From NCBI GenBank assembly GCA_029948255.1, contig JALIZF010001916.1, positions 1,269,001-1,333,000 on the forward strand: a stretch of DNA of 64,000 bases. Reading direction: 5' to 3'. Every line of letters starts with the position of its first letter. Within the stretch, counting starts at the first letter, position 1. The notes below the pieces were generated by a model. It ran no database searches. It was not told the DNA's origin and saw nothing but the letters and a program-made list of their open reading frames with translations. Positions 37,601-49,606 of the stretch are shown here, piece by piece. This DNA is from Telmatactis stephensoni. Its lineage: Eukaryota > Cnidaria > Anthozoa > Actiniaria > Isophelliidae. The position numbers and the translations under genes are program-made.

Positions 37601-40600
37601 AATTGTTGATTAAAGTGGTAGGATTTTAGGTTAATATTCAAGAGAAACGGAGACTAAAACAAACTGTGGATTTTACTCCGCCATCTTGGATTATATACAA
37701 AGCACATGGTTTTTCGCTATGCATCATGGGCATGCATGAATTATGATTAATTAAGTATTTTATCAACATCCCTTCTTCTTAAGGAAAAGCTAAATGTAAG
37801 GGTCACTTAAAGTTCTGCAAAGTCCACATAAACATTCTTAACAACTTTGAAATAAAAAATGTCAATTAACTTGAACAATCACTTTTCAATTAATCTGAGT
37901 CCAAATCTGGTAACATAGTCATTAAAACGAGCAGGTGGTTTTACCACACGTCTTGGTCTGTCAATCTTTGATGCTTGCTTGGAAGTATCAGTGGGTAGAC
38001 TTTCAATCTGAGAGTTGCTTGTTGAGTTATCTTCCACCTTTGCATCAGAGGGCAAGTTGAGCATTGGTGTTCCTTTCTGCAGTTTTGGTGCTGCTTCATT
38101 AGAAGAATGAGATACTCGGATTGGAGACATATCACGAGCTCTGTACTGTACTTTAGTAGGTCGCATGTGTACACGGTTCCTTCGATAGGTACCTCCATCA
38201 GGGCTTTTCACCTGGTAAGTGTTGGGACCAAGGATTTGAGTAACTTCACCTAATTTCCAGTTCTGTCCTTCGACATGTTGGAAGAATACAGTCTGTCCAA
38301 TGTCCAGTTCCGACAATTCTCGTGATTTACGATCATGACTTTTGTTGACGCTATGCTTACGACATTCACGCCTTTTTTGAATAACAGTGTCCTTAGATTG
38401 ATTGTTTACTATTGGTAGAAAAGTGCGTAGTTTGCGATTAAACATCATTTCAGCAGGACTGTAACTAGTGTCTTGGCGAGGGGTATTTCGCTGCTCTAAC
38501 ATTGCTTCGAAAGGGTCACCACCTTCTTTATGGGTTTTGATTAAGAGATTTTTCATAATTTTTACAGCTGACTCAGCCTTTCCATTGGCTTGCTGGTGCA
38601 TTGGTGACGAGGTCACATGTGTAATGCCCCAGTTCTTAGTAAATGAGTTAAATTCTTGGCTGGTGAATTGTGGACCACCATCAGACACAATCATTCTAGG
38701 TATACCATATCGAGCAAAATGTTTCTTGAGTAAAGTTATTGTACGAGTACTCGTAAGTGTTGTCATATGATCAACTTCAATGAAACTTGAATAATAGTCA
38801 ACTACTATGAGATAATACTTATCTGCAATTTGAAAAATGTCAAGTCCAATCTTCTGCCATGGTACAATGCCATCAGCATGTTGTTTTAGAGGTTCTTGCA
38901 CATTCTTTGGCTTCATTTGTTGACAGATTTCACAGGCATCAGCTATTTGTTTTATGTCACTAGCCATGCCAGGCCAAAATACAGTGCCTCTTGCTCGACG
39001 CAACATACTTTCACAACCAAGGTGAGAACTATGAAGTCTTTTCTTTATCGATGCTCGTTGTTCACAGGGAATTACAACTGCTTCTCCCTTCAACAATATT
39101 CCGTCAGCTACAGATAAAGTGTCACGAATGTCAAAGTAAGGAGAGGCACACGAAGGGACATCGCGCTTCTCTTCGGGCCAACCTTCTAACACTAATTTGA
39201 TTACAGTTTGTAGGTTACTGTCTTTAGTTGTTGCTTGACGAATCTCTTCAAGGCGAGCATCAGGGATATCACCAAATACATTCACATTCATGATTCGAGC
39301 ACGGTTGTCTCGGTTACCTTCACTAGAGTCTAGATGAGCTCTGCTTAGTGTATCAGCTAGATGTAGTTCAGTGCCTTTCACAAATACAAAGTTGACATCA
39401 TACCTGTTGTAGCGCATCATTATGTCTTGAAGACGTTTTGGAGCCATGCTTAGAGGTTTGCGCAGTATTGCAGCTAAGGGTTTATGGTCATTTTCTACAG
39501 TTACTGATCGGCCATAAGTGTATTGATCAAATCGTTCGAGGCCATACAGAACAGCCAATGCTTCCTTCTCTATCTGCGCCCAATTTCTTTCAGATGGTGT
39601 CAGCGCACGCGATGCATACTCTATGGGACGCCCATTTTGTAGCAGTACTGCACCAATTCCATGCTTGCTGCTGTCAACTTGAAGTACAACTTCTTGAGAT
39701 GGATCAAAATAAGCTAAACATGCTGATTCCGAGAGATTCTTCTTAAGGGCGTTGAAAGCATCCTCACATTCTTTGGACCATACAAATGGGGTGTCTCTTC
39801 TAGTCAATGCTCGTAATGGCTCCAGTGTTCCAGCGAGGTCAGGAATGAATCTTGACACATACTGGGCCATGCCACAAAGACGTTTGACACCCTCTACATC
39901 AGTAGGAGCGGGCATGTCATGTATTGCCTCAACTTTCGCTTCATCAACTTTAACACCTTCACTTGTGATTCTGTGTCCATGGAAAGTAATTTCTTTCAAT
40001 CCAGTTTGCTGTTTATCCTCATTCAGGATAATGTTCCTATCAGCGCAGCGTTGTAGAGTCGCCGATAAGTTACGTTCATTGTCCTTCTGTGCTTCAGCTT
40101 CAGTGGGACCACATCCAACTACAATAATATCATCGACAATGTTGAACACGCCTTTGAGGTCAGAAAGTGCTTCATCAATCTTACGCTGAAATATTTCACT
40201 GGATACTTTGAGACCAAATGGAAGTCTTTTCCACATAAAGCGACCAAACGGGGTTATCATTGTAGTTAGTTTACTGGAAGATTCGTCGAGTCGAACGTGC
40301 CAATACGCTTCTTTCACGTCTAGCTTGCTGAATATTTTGGCGTCTTTGAGTTTTGGGAGCACGTCGTCGAGTACAGGTAGTCTGTAATGTTCACGTTTCA
40401 GTGCAGCATTAAGTGGTTGAGGGTCAATGCAGATACGTAGCCTGCCATCGCGTTTGTGTACTACAGCCATTTGACTAACCCATTCGGTTGGTTCAGTCAC
40501 TGGAGCCAGTACACCTCTCTCTACGAGACGATCTAATTCTTGCTTCACCGCATCTTGTATAGCTATGGGGACTTTCCTACATGGAAGTGTTTTAGGAGGA

Positions 40601-43600
40601 ACAGTATCATCAACTCTAAGGGTTGCTACACCCAGGTCACCCAGTTGAGGAGTCGTCACTTTGGAGATGAATGAATCTTTATTTATAGTTACTTATGCAT
40701 TCACAACCAGCAGTCAGTGTAACTGTATGGTTGCCATACTATTTCTGCAAAGTTCCTATAGAACCAAACTCATGATCAATCCATTTTGCATGAGGAGTTG
40801 CAGAATTCATTCAAAACTAGAAATTGACATCATCTAAATTGTAGTGCATTGCTATTTTTCAGGGTGTGTTAGACAGGTTTACCCAAATCAAGCCCAAGAT
40901 CATTTTTTCAGTGAATGCTGTGAGATACAATAACAAAATACATGATCATTTGGAGAAATTGACAAAGGTTGTCCAAGGTAATATGATGTAGAGGACTTTA
41001 AAGTATTTTGATATGAATTTTAGGTCCAGCAGTAGGATGATTTTTCAAGAAACCATTTATGTTGTTGTTGTCATTGAGAGGACATAAAAATAATGCTTGT
41101 TGACAACAACCACCATCTCCATTCCACCATTCTTCCAATCTCCTCAAACATTTTTTGAAGTTTATGACATAACTCAATTGCCATTTTTCTCATTGTTCCA
41201 AAATTTAGGTCTTCCTCAGCTTGAAAAAGTTGTTGTTTTTCCCTTTGTTGGATTGGAAAATGAAGTTGAGATATCACACATCCCAAACAGGTATGACAAG
41301 TTTATTGAAGGGATCTACATGAAAATGGCATAAATGACCTCAGCTAAGATGATTTTTTCATTTTTTTATAAACTGGCCCTGTCAGTCAATAATCAATACA
41401 TTGTCAGATGAAGGAGAACATACCCCAAACATACAAAAAGCTAGACAAATTGTTTTGTGGTTGGAGTTAAGAAAACCATTTGGCAATGTTCAATTTTTCC
41501 AACAAGAAGACCGGCAATTGGCAGTTGGCATTTGAAATGTCAGAGTTAGCAGAACACCAAAACCCACACTAATATGGTGACTAATTAGTTGAGCTTTCAC
41601 AAAAAAACTTATCCTAACTCTTTTTTTCCTAATAATGTTTTTTTAGCATCCTGCTGTCAGAGTTCCTGCAGTTTGCAGATGACTCTCCTCAGCTAGAGTT
41701 TGAACAAGTCCCATTCAACCATCCTCTATTCGTAATGTACTCCTCTGGTACAACAGGACCTCCTAAGTGTATGGTGCATTCTGTAGGGGTTAGTAGATAA
41801 ATACAACCAAACTCATTCAATAATTGTATTGCATAATGAGGACCTAAGATTTGGGGTGATTCAATCAATTCTTAATTATGTGAGTTGATATTGTTTGATC
41901 AGCTAAGTCTTAATTCAATGTTTTAATTCCCTTCCCACTTGCTTGTAAGTTCCTCCTAGTTTGCAGGTTAACTTGCTCCTCTTGCAAAAAAATCAACTTA
42001 TGCAAAGAGACCATAACACTAAGAGAGTGAAATTGGTATTGATGTCTGCATGATGTCTGTAGTACTTAAGGTTATTTTTAGTAACAGGAAGTTGACACCA
42101 TCGCACATGTAAACAACGAAATTTGATTGCCAGACGAGAAACAGTTCATATGCACTTGCACCTTGTGTGCACGATATGATGCAGACATTAATCCACCAGT
42201 TTTGCTCACTTATTAGTTCTATTGTCTCTTGCTTATTGCCTTATGAGATGTGTACATTTTCAAAAATAATATTGAAAATGGTAGAAAACATTAGCCACAG
42301 GGAGTCTTAACATTATGATGAGATCCCTGTGGGATTATCTCAAAATAAAGTAATGTCTAAATATAATTCATACTTTTGATACAATTAGGGGACACTTATA
42401 CAACATCTGAAAGAACACGTTCTCCATGGCAACATGACAAAGGATGACATCATCATCTACTATACAACGGTATTTCCAAGACACCTGTTATTACAGTGTA
42501 AACTTGCTGACAATATTCTTTGTAGTCCTACTGTTTTAATTGTAGTCTGTGTATAAACCTTGTGTCTTCTATTTTGACAGACTGGTTGGATGATGTGGAA
42601 TTGGTTGGTGTCATCACTTGCTACTGGTGCATCACTTGTCCTTTATGATGGATCTCCCTTCATTCCCAATGGAAATGTACTATGGGACCTTGTTGATCAA
42701 ATAGGGTTAGTGAGCTCTGCATACATTGTAAAGCAAATGGTTGTATGGTGTAGAGGCATCTTCAGGATGTGAGACTGAAAAACTGTTAGCAATGACACAT
42801 TCACATGTAACAAACTTTTGCTATTTTTTGTTTCAGAATCACTATACTTGGAACAGGAGCCAAGTGGATACAAGCAATTGAAGCCAAAAATATTCACCCA
42901 AGTAAGATATGAATATGGTTAAGCCTGTTGATTTGTCTGTCTTTCTGTCTGTCTGTCTGTCCGTCTGTCTGTCTGTCTGTCTGATGTTCTTCCATTTAAT
43001 ATTCCTGGCAGTTTATAGAGCATTGTTCTACTTCTTTCTGGCTATACATGCCCTAGCCTTTGTCTATCCTGTCAATATTATTGTTTGTTTAATAAGCCAT
43101 TATTGACCACTCTTCAATATACTATTGTATCATTGAATCCATAGAGGATACTCATTCCCTATCAACACTTCACTCTATATTGTCAACTGGCTCCCCCTTG
43201 AAGCCATCAAGCTATGACTATGTTTATCAACATATCAAAGATGATGTTTTACTAGGATCCATATCAGGTATGCTAAAATGACTATAATAACCTTTCATTA
43301 GGTGTGTACATCTCGTATTAGAATCTTGCACTTGCTCCAACGAAATATTCTCTTATTATTAACCATGGAAAATGGGTCGTTTAAAAGAAAAAATGCACTG
43401 TTTAGTAATTTTCTTCTCTAATTAATACACACTTAGGAGGCACAGATATCATCTCATGCTTTGCTGGTCAGAATTCTACCATACCAGTTTACCGTGGTGA
43501 AATACAAGCAAGAAACCTTGGCATGGCAGTAGAAAGTTGGAATGATGAAGGTATTTGGTCTTCGCTGGATACAATAAATTTAATAGTCAGAAACACTTCA

Positions 43601-46600
43601 TTGCCACCTACTTCGTCTTTGCTCAAATACCATCCTTTACCATATGTCATAACAGGAAAGCACACCAGACTCACTAAGGTCTCACGCGGTCGCGTGATGT
43701 GTCATGTGACGGCTCCGCATTTGAGCTATTTTTAGAACACCAGCTCCTTGCGCGCACTAATAAAAGTTTGTTCGAAAGCGAATTAGCGCTGATTATTAAA
43801 TCTAAAGAACAACTGGGTCCAGACGCACGGCGCGAGTTTTGCGAAATGAGGAATCGCGTTGAGTGTCCACCCGTTGCGACGTCACGTGTCGTAAAAATAG
43901 GTTCTAATTTTGTGATAGTGCGCCCATCACCTAGTCTCCTTCGCAGCCGTTTTTTACGCGACTTCGCAAGAGGTGAACGTTCACACGGTGCAACTTGCGT
44001 GGGTCTCGAACGACGTCGCTGCAAATGTCGTATCGTATGTCTGGGATTTCTACTTTTACTTTCCTTTTACTTTGTGCACACTGCAGTTGCAGGGATGGAC
44101 ACACGCCGTAGTTCTACCTTTGTGCGCAACCTGCCAACGTTACAAAAAAAAACTTGCATTAAGGTGGCTCTATACCGGGGCTCTACATAGTTTACTGTGC
44201 ACGCGCAGCGTGCGCAACTCACAGGGAACCTGGTTTGTAGCCATTACAACATCATACCACCATATTCCAGACAATCTGTCCAGTCCGTAATACAACACCA
44301 GGCGGCAGTGTACGTAACGGTCGTAACGCAATAGTGTGACACACACCCGTAGGAATTTACTACTGACTACTTACATTTTAGCCGCTAGTTATTTGAGTAT
44401 GTGGTTATTACTCGTGCCCAGGCCTTTAGGCCGGCACGAGTCTAGGTTTGCGTCTTCTATCTATCAGTCTATCTATAAGTCTATCGTCGTAGTCGAGAAT
44501 GTGCCATGAAAACGAGGCAAGCCACAGGCACCCCAGGCAATCATTTAGAGCAGCGTACGTATAAAGCAAACGGACGGGTCCGGGTTCGAATCCTCATGGA
44601 TTAAAAAGGATTTTTTTTTTCGCCTTACTATGTAATAAATATTATCTTTTCATTTTTTTTGTATGCTTTTTTCTGGTTTTGAAGCATTTTAAACTGTTTT
44701 TTAATTTGATTTAATTTCCAATATATTTTGACTCAAGCGACAGCTTGTCTGGCTCAGGAGAAATTTGAGAATTTCTTATCATTGACTGCACGTTTTCAGG
44801 ATAAAAGGAACGATTAAAAACATTATGTATTTCAAATGAATGTTCTCTGTAATTAAATGGTATGGCTGACATTTTTTGGCGTACAAACTAAAATACATAC
44901 TATTAGAAAGTCAATGATTACAAAGCAACCGCTACTTGAAAATATCAAAGAAAATAGACCGAGGTCAAACAGGTTACCCAAACAGGACGGTGTGCTTTCG
45001 TGACGCTACAATGAGTCTGCAACATCATGCCGTACAGGCATTTGTCAACATGTGAACCGCTGTTACCCTAGCAGCTATAAAATTAAATAAATATCAGGCA
45101 TAAAGGCAGCTCATGTCTAAATGCCTTAATTTTTAATTGGAAATTTAGGATCGAGACCGATACCTTCATGAGTTCAAATCAGCTTGCCGGCAAAGCAGAC
45201 AAATATTCCGCCGTTCAGTACCGAACTCAAAACGTGACCAAACTGGCTTTAAAACAGATTTATTTTCATGCCAGACTGAATTCCACTTGGGCACGAGTAA
45301 ACGCACTATGTGCGTCTAGTTTAATTACGCGTTACGCACAAGCTAGTGTTATACTACGAACTGAACTGATTGTCTGGAATATGAGTGAGTGACAATTACT
45401 GACATGGTCACGGCACGGCGCGGTCCGTTTCACACTCATACAAAATCTGCTCTATAAAACATTTTAACTACTGATGTAAAAGCTAAAACAGCATTTCTGT
45501 TTACTATCATTCAAGGTGAGCCCGTGTTGGACATCAGCGGTGATCTTGTCTGTACAAAACCTTTTCCATGTATGCCAACAAGGTTCTGGAATGACCCCAA
45601 TGGCCTTAAATATAAGAAGGCATACTTTACTAAATTTACAGGTAAGGAAGTATTAGCCCATTGTAGACTTAGCTTTATGACCTTTTTGATAAAAATATCT
45701 AAGATCGTCATGCTTAACAGCTAGAATATCTGTCGTCGGGATGATAGCGGCTTTGAAGCAATAACTTGTAGCTGTTGATAACATCGTTGCAAAGGAAAAG
45801 AAACAGATATGACAAGGACTTCACTTTTCCAGACACTCACGTAAGCGCTAGCACAGACTCAAGAAAAGCGAAATAAAACTGTTCCTTGTGTTTCATCACT
45901 AATAGTTTTAAAAGATACAGCTAAATATACAGCCGCTGAAACCTCTATGCAATGGCCCTCCATTAAGCGGCGAGCCTCTATATACACTAGCCGCCACTCT
46001 TCAAAGCCACAAATACTATTAAAAAAGTGGCCGCGGCCAACTTCCAACCGTCCAAAGCCATCTTTCAAGGACGCGGGAGAGAATCGTTGAAATATCTCAC
46101 TAGCCACATCCAGCGATCGTTGACCTCTATAAACGGACCACCTCTGTACACATGTGTACAACAGCCACATTTCAAGGTCCAAAGGGAAGTCGTTATGTGC
46201 AGGTTCCATTGCACTTGTCTTTACCAATACGAATAAAATACAAGTAGTTTAGCTTTAGTGTTCTGGGATACTTATATTCCTCTTCTGACTAAAAGTTTTT
46301 TGGAAAGGGCAGTTTCCTGGTCCTTGGTTCCGTGGAAAATGAAATTCTTACATATTGAAGCGCGTCAGATCAGGCTATAGGAGAACCTAGGAAATGGAAC
46401 TGAAATCTTCGAAGTTTATCGTGCGTATTTCGTGCTCTTATAATGTATGCGCACTATTATAAGCGGGTGTAGTTGCTCTCCCTTCTCGCTTTTTTTTTTC
46501 AAAATGGCGGGTCTTCCCTTCGAGCGCCCGCCATTTTGAAAAAAAAAAGCAAGAAGGGAGAGCCTGGGAACGAGGTTCACTTGGATAGTGCATGGCTTTC

Positions 46601-48980
46601 TGATGCGAGAGGCCTCGAGTTCAATTCTCTGTCGGATCACCGCACACTTGTCTCGACTTCTCTCCATTCCGTGTAGCTTTAATTAGCTTTAAATACCCTT
46701 AAAACAGAGCACTGATGGAAAGAGAGGGTAAAGAGTCACCGTCGACTTCCTGGGAGACCAGCGTTGAGCTGAAGGAACCACCGACGCTAAATATTAGTGC
46801 TTTATCTTTGTATGTAGTAATTTGTTAAAGGAACTATTAATCCAATCATAGATAACACATCCAATATGTATTAGCGTTGTGGTTGACTTTAAGACCTTAA
46901 TAGGCTGTAGTATTTATAGTTTCCGGCTTGGATAAATTAAGGGATTATTGAGATTACAATCATTTGGATCTCTTCGATTTGACTCTGTCAGTAAAATTAA
47001 TGGGCTATCAGATCTACTGTAAGTACGAAATATAAAAAGGGAAGGGCTGAGAAAACGTATAGGGGGTTGGAAGGCTGGGAATACAGGATTCGTTAAGGTA
47101 ACCGTTTAGCCAGCAGATTTAGTGTGATTTGGGAATAGTATGGTGTGATTTTCACCAAATTAAGCTTAATTGAAGCGTTGTAACTTCAGCATACCGGCTG
47201 ATCTCGTATATTTTCCGTACCGTATGTCCGTACCGTAGGATTCCCTCTAATACCAAATCTACTCTAACTAGTAATGTTTATTCCAGGTGTATTTTACGTA
47301 CCGTAACCGTACCGTATGTCCGTACCGTAGGTTTCCTAATCATACCAAATCTACTGTAAAGACGTTGTCCTGACACCAAACCGATTTGCTGCTTCCTGCG
47401 TCTTCTTTCTGTATTAGTGCTTTCTTCATCCGAAATTGATCATGAATTATGCGGAGCATGGGTCACGCGCTAATCAACGAAGCTGCTTTTTTTCTTGTCA
47501 GGCAAAACAAATAAACAAACAAATAAACAAACAAACACAAACTATCGGACAGACAGACACACAGACACAAACTATCGAACAGACAGACAGACAGACAAAC
47601 ACACAAACAGATAAACAAACAAAACGACCAATATTTCCTTTTTTTCTCTCCAGGGGTGTGGTCACACAGTGATTTTTGTTCCATCAACTCTAACACTGGA
47701 GGAATGCTAATGCTTGGACGAAGGTACTAGACTCTCTCCCTGCAAAATACTACCTATGTACAGATCCCAAGTCATACTAGTGAAATACTCGACATAGTGC
47801 AGCGAAGTGATTTTTTGATCGCCATATTGATCGCCTTATACATGGACAGCCGAGACTTCACAACGATTGATCTGACACCTTGCCACACAACGCGGTTTTT
47901 TGCTCATTTTTCACTCTTTTTGATCAGTTCAACACACAAAACGAGTTTTGAAGCATAACTCTCAAGGAGGGCTCCCCCTTCCATCTTTCCCTTCTCCCAC
48001 CCTTTCCCATCATCCTCCCTCTTCCCTTGTGAGCCATATGACGTAGGCAAAACGAGTTTGTTACTCATTTTTCACTGTGTTTCTGATTTTTTCCAGCGAT
48101 GGAACTCTAAACCCAAATGGTGTTCGTTTTGGCAGTGCAGAAATCTATAACATAGGTATACCGAATCACTATGAAGAAATTACACTGTATTTGTTTCCAT
48201 ATTAAGCAGTTTGATACAAAACAATGTATACATTTCTCCCATTTCTCATAGTTGAACGACTTGATGAGGTAGAAGACAGTTTGTGTGTAGGACAGCCAAC
48301 GAAGGACGGCGGCGAAAGAGTAATTCTCTTCCTCAAACTAGTCAATGGTGCAAGGTAGTTGATTTAACTTTTACTGCGAAATGAGAAAATACCCTTAAAA
48401 ATGTCTGTGTGAATAGCTTGCATGTAAGGATCTTTTAGAACGAGAACGTAAGTCAAATTATATTGCAATGGTTTGTAATGGAATTTGAATAACGAGGCGT
48501 AAGGTCACCGTAAGCCAATGCAACCAAACAGTGACCACTTGCGTTGCGTTTTATCGGTGTATGATACGTTTCAAGTTCGCGCAATTTTCAACCGTAATGG
48601 GCCCAAACCCATCACAACTGGTCCATATGACCGAATGTCCAGCCCTCACAATTTACCGCAAGTTGGATTCAACTTGCGTCCTCTTTTGAACAAAGCGTTG
48701 AATTTGTTTTTGTTTTTGTTTTTGTTTTTGTTTTTGAACCAGACTCGACGAGAAACTTGTATCTAAGATGCGAGCCGCAATCCGTAGCCAGCTATCAGCT
48801 CGTCACGTGCCAGCCGCTATCCTGGAGACCAAAGAAATTCCATACACCACCAGTGGTAAGAAGGTCGAGGTAGCCGTCAAGAAAATATTATCAGGTCAAC
48901 AGATCACCAACAGAGGAGCCTTTGCAAACCCTAATTCATTAGATCTTTATGCTGATATCCCTGAATTACAAGTTAGCTGA
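34641..48980 (+). CDS. AACS: acetoacetyl-CoA synthetase, 18 exons
   Basis: Cytosolic ligase activating acetoacetate with ATP and CoA, feeding ketone-body carbon into sterol and lipid synthesis. Exons: 34641-34752, 35359-35462, 35560-35677, 36413-36523, 37024-37121, 40863-40977, 41209-41290, 41647-41788, 42389-42469, 42581-42705, 42837-42901, 43145-43267, 43437-43550, 45516-45641, 47654-47723, 48097-48155, 48252-48354, 48743-48980. All junction phases agree, giving 661 aa (human 672). The acyl-adenylate P-loop [10 protein letters not shown] is at 278-287, [12 protein letters not shown] follows, and the hinge/C-terminal motif TTSGKKVEV is at 618-625 with the adenylation lysine K622. The N-terminal ACAS-type segment has [13 protein letters not shown]. 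Large introns 5, 13 and 14 carry a Gypsy element, a Helentron-like copy and SINE sequence. A poly(A) signal candidate is at 49309. Confidence 0.96.
35896..36389 (-). mobile_element. composite MITE, copy 2
   Basis: Same two adjoining inverted-repeat elements as at 11212-11669, in opposite orientation. The GGTAATAGAACTGAGTGGAG end is on the left and ATGGATATGATTA on the right. It ends 23 bases before AACS exon 4. Confidence 0.85.
37604..37768 (-). repeat. 3' LTR of the Gypsy element
   Basis: 165 bp with TGTTGAT...ATCAACA ends, a TATATAA-like box (near 37691) and the polypurine tract abutting its 5' side. Short for a Gypsy LTR but in range for some families. The flank AAAAT (37599-37603) is a possible target duplication, but the partner is lost with the missing 5' end. 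Confidence 0.75.
37879..40659 (-). CDS. Gypsy-type pol polyprotein (RT, RNase H, integrase), 926 codons open
   Basis: Reverse transcriptase about residues 25-230 with catalytic D114 (in FSKLDV) and the IVDD box at 174-177 in place of the common YxDD. RNase H about 320-445 with D329, E366 and D391. Integrase zinc finger H543/H546/C576/C579; integrase core D607, D660 and E696 with the D-35-E spacing. A short C-terminal region holds an SH3-like fold (GQTVFFQ...WKLGEV). The frame is open upstream of the first usable start to about 40692, but the start codon there is GTG rather than ATG, and protease and gag are absent, so it is a truncated polyprotein. No stop or frameshift occurs within the domains. 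Confidence 0.93.
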   Translation of the reverse strand: MTTPQLGDLGVATLRVDDTVPPKTLPCRKVPIAIQDAVKQELDRLVERGVLAPVTEPTEWVSQMAVVHKRDGRLRICIDPQPLNAALKREHYRLPVLDDVLPKLKDAKIFSKLDVKEAYWHVRLDESSSKLTTMITPFGRFMWKRLPFGLKVSSEIFQRKIDEALSDLKGVFNIVDDIIVVGCGPTEAEAQKDNERNLSATLQRCADRNIILNEDKQQTGLKEITFHGHRITSEGVKVDEAKVEAIHDMPAPTDVEGVKRLCGMAQYVSRFIPDLAGTLEPLRALTRRDTPFVWSKECEDAFNALKKNLSESACLAYFDPSQEVVLQVDSSKHGIGAVLLQNGRPIEYASRALTPSERNWAQIEKEALAVLYGLERFDQYTYGRSVTVENDHKPLAAILRKPLSMAPKRLQDIMMRYNRYDVNFVFVKGTELHLADTLSRAHLDSSEGNRDNRARIMNVNVFGDIPDARLEEIRQATTKDSNLQTVIKLVLEGWPEEKRDVPSCASPYFDIRDTLSVADGILLKGEAVVIPCEQRASIKKRLHSSHLGCESMLRRARGTVFWPGMASDIKQIADACEICQQMKPKNVQEPLKQHADGIVPWQKIGLDIFQIADKYYLIVVDYYSSFIEVDHMTTLTSTRTITLLKKHFARYGIPRMIVSDGGPQFTSQEFNSFTKNWGITHVTSSPMHQQANGKAESAVKIMKNLLIKTHKEGGDPFEAMLEQRNTPRQDTSYSPAEMMFNRKLRTFLPIVNNQSKDTVIQKRRECRKHSVNKSHDRKSRELSELDIGQTVFFQHVEGQNWKLGEVTQILGPNTYQVKSPDGGTYRRNRVHMRPTKVQYRARDMSPIRVSHSSNEAAPKLQKGTPMLNLPSDAKVEDNSTSNSQIESLPTDTSKQASKIDRPRRVVKPPARFNDYVTRFGLRLIEK
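42941..42984 (+). repeat. (CTGT)n microsatellite
   Basis: About ten CTGT/CCGT units in AACS intron 11. Confidence 0.9.
43690..44400. other. CpG-rich unclassified insertion-like block in AACS intron 13
   Basis: Much richer in CG dinucleotides than the surrounding intron (for example CACGCGGTCGCGTGATG at the start). It holds a 163-codon plus-strand frame (43699-44190) and an overlapping 116-codon minus-strand frame, neither recognisable. It ends where the Helentron-like copy begins. Could be a decayed transposon or regulatory element. Confidence 0.4.
44408..45319 (+). mobile_element. Helentron-like non-autonomous element, copy 2
   Basis: Starts TTACTCGTGCCCAGGCC and ends with the ACGCACTATGTGCGT hairpin and CTAG, as in copy 1 (31772-32603). 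It is about 80 bases longer because of insertions near 44760-44820 and 45010-45060. B box GGTTCGAATCC at 44583-44593; closing pair CCATGA (44504) and TCATGG (44594). In AACS intron 13. Confidence 0.75.
46476..46562. repeat. 87-bp hairpin-forming inverted repeat
   Basis: Arms of about 37 bases (CTCTCCCTTCT, then a T run, then CAAAATGGCGGG) and the complement around a 14-base loop. In AACS intron 14, immediately before the SINE. Confidence 0.85.
46577..46800 (+). mobile_element. SINE family 1, copy with truncated head
   Basis: B box GAGTTCAATTC (46617-46627). The body includes TTTAAATACCCTTAAAAC, then GAGCACTGATGGA, and GACTTCCTGGGAGACCAGCG. The same blocks occur in order on the minus strand at 55412-55657. 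The A-box half is missing or replaced. Confidence 0.85.
47505..47628 (+). repeat. AAAC / CAGA simple-repeat tract
   Basis: Runs of AAACAAAT, ACAGACAG and AACAAACA ending 25 bases before AACS exon 15. Confidence 0.85.
48705..48737 (+). repeat. (TTTTTG)n just upstream of last AACS exon
   Basis: Five to six TTTTTG units followed by AACCAG and the exon 18 acceptor. The microsatellite serves as the polypyrimidine tract. Confidence 0.85.
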
Positions 48981-49308
48981 ATTGATGGACTGGCGATGTC
49001 AGTTTTTGGTAAAAAATGGGGAGAAGAAATTTTATAATATATGGTGTGAATAGAACTTTCTAAAAGTTTAAGCAAAGGGAAATGTGTTTCTTACTAACCT
49101 TTCTCCCTTCGTTAGAGTGAATTTTAACGCGAAGGGCGAACTCTCAATCGTAAAATGAACATCTTTTTAACAGTGTTACACCGACTTCGTCACTGTATAA
49201 ATTTATGTGCAGTGACCCCTGTAGGCCATACATGTTTTCTCGCTAGTTTCCATCAGCTTTCTGTATGGATAAAACTTCGCAAAACTGATAAGTATGCAGA
49301 GCGTACCA

Positions 49309-49314
49309 AATAAA
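49309..49314 (+). terminator. poly(A) signal candidate for AACS
   Basis: AATAAA 329 bases past the AACS stop codon; by position only. Confidence 0.4.
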
Positions 49315-49424
49315 ATTGAATCAGATAAACGTTTGCCTGCGAGCCTGCGAACAGAAGCCACTTGCCGCTGCCCAGGAATCTCGGGTAACGGGTAGCCTGG
49401 GGGACCTACCTCCATATTTTGGAC

Positions 49425-49606
49425 GGGGTGATCGTCGTACCTTTTAGGGGCCAAAATCACGGCATTTTGTACGTTTTAGGGTACACGTGGTCAAACGCTA
49501 ATGCTTTAACGGGATTTTGTATGTTTTGGGATAAAAATTGCTTGAGGCACGTTAATTTGGTACTTTAAGCGGCGAAAATGAAAATTTCGATACCGACGAT
49601 CATCCC
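49425..49606. mobile_element. MITE family G, copy 2
   Basis: GGGGTGATCGTCGTACCTTT at the left and CGACGATCATCCC at the right match the ends of 28418-28701. The interior has TTTTAGGG words in place of the CCTAAAAAATACC of copy 1 (reverse sense). Confidence 0.75.

Larger units (their letters stand above)
37604..40692 (-). mobile_element. Ty3/Gypsy LTR retrotransposon, 5'-truncated
   Basis: Minus-strand element within AACS intron 5. In plus coordinates a single LTR (37604-37768) lies at its 3' side, with a purine tract (AAGAAGAAGGGA in element sense) directly before it, then the pol ORF. No gag, protease, primer-binding site or second LTR was found above 40692, where the intron resumes. The open pol frame suggests a fairly recent insertion or deletion event. 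Confidence 0.85.

Noticed and set aside
38468..40189. Plus-strand frames of 70-145 codons
   Set aside because: Antisense shadows of the Gypsy pol frame.
43699..44190. 163-codon plus-strand frame as a gene
   Set aside because: Unrecognised, inside an AACS intron, overlapped by an open antisense frame; kept only as an unclassified block.
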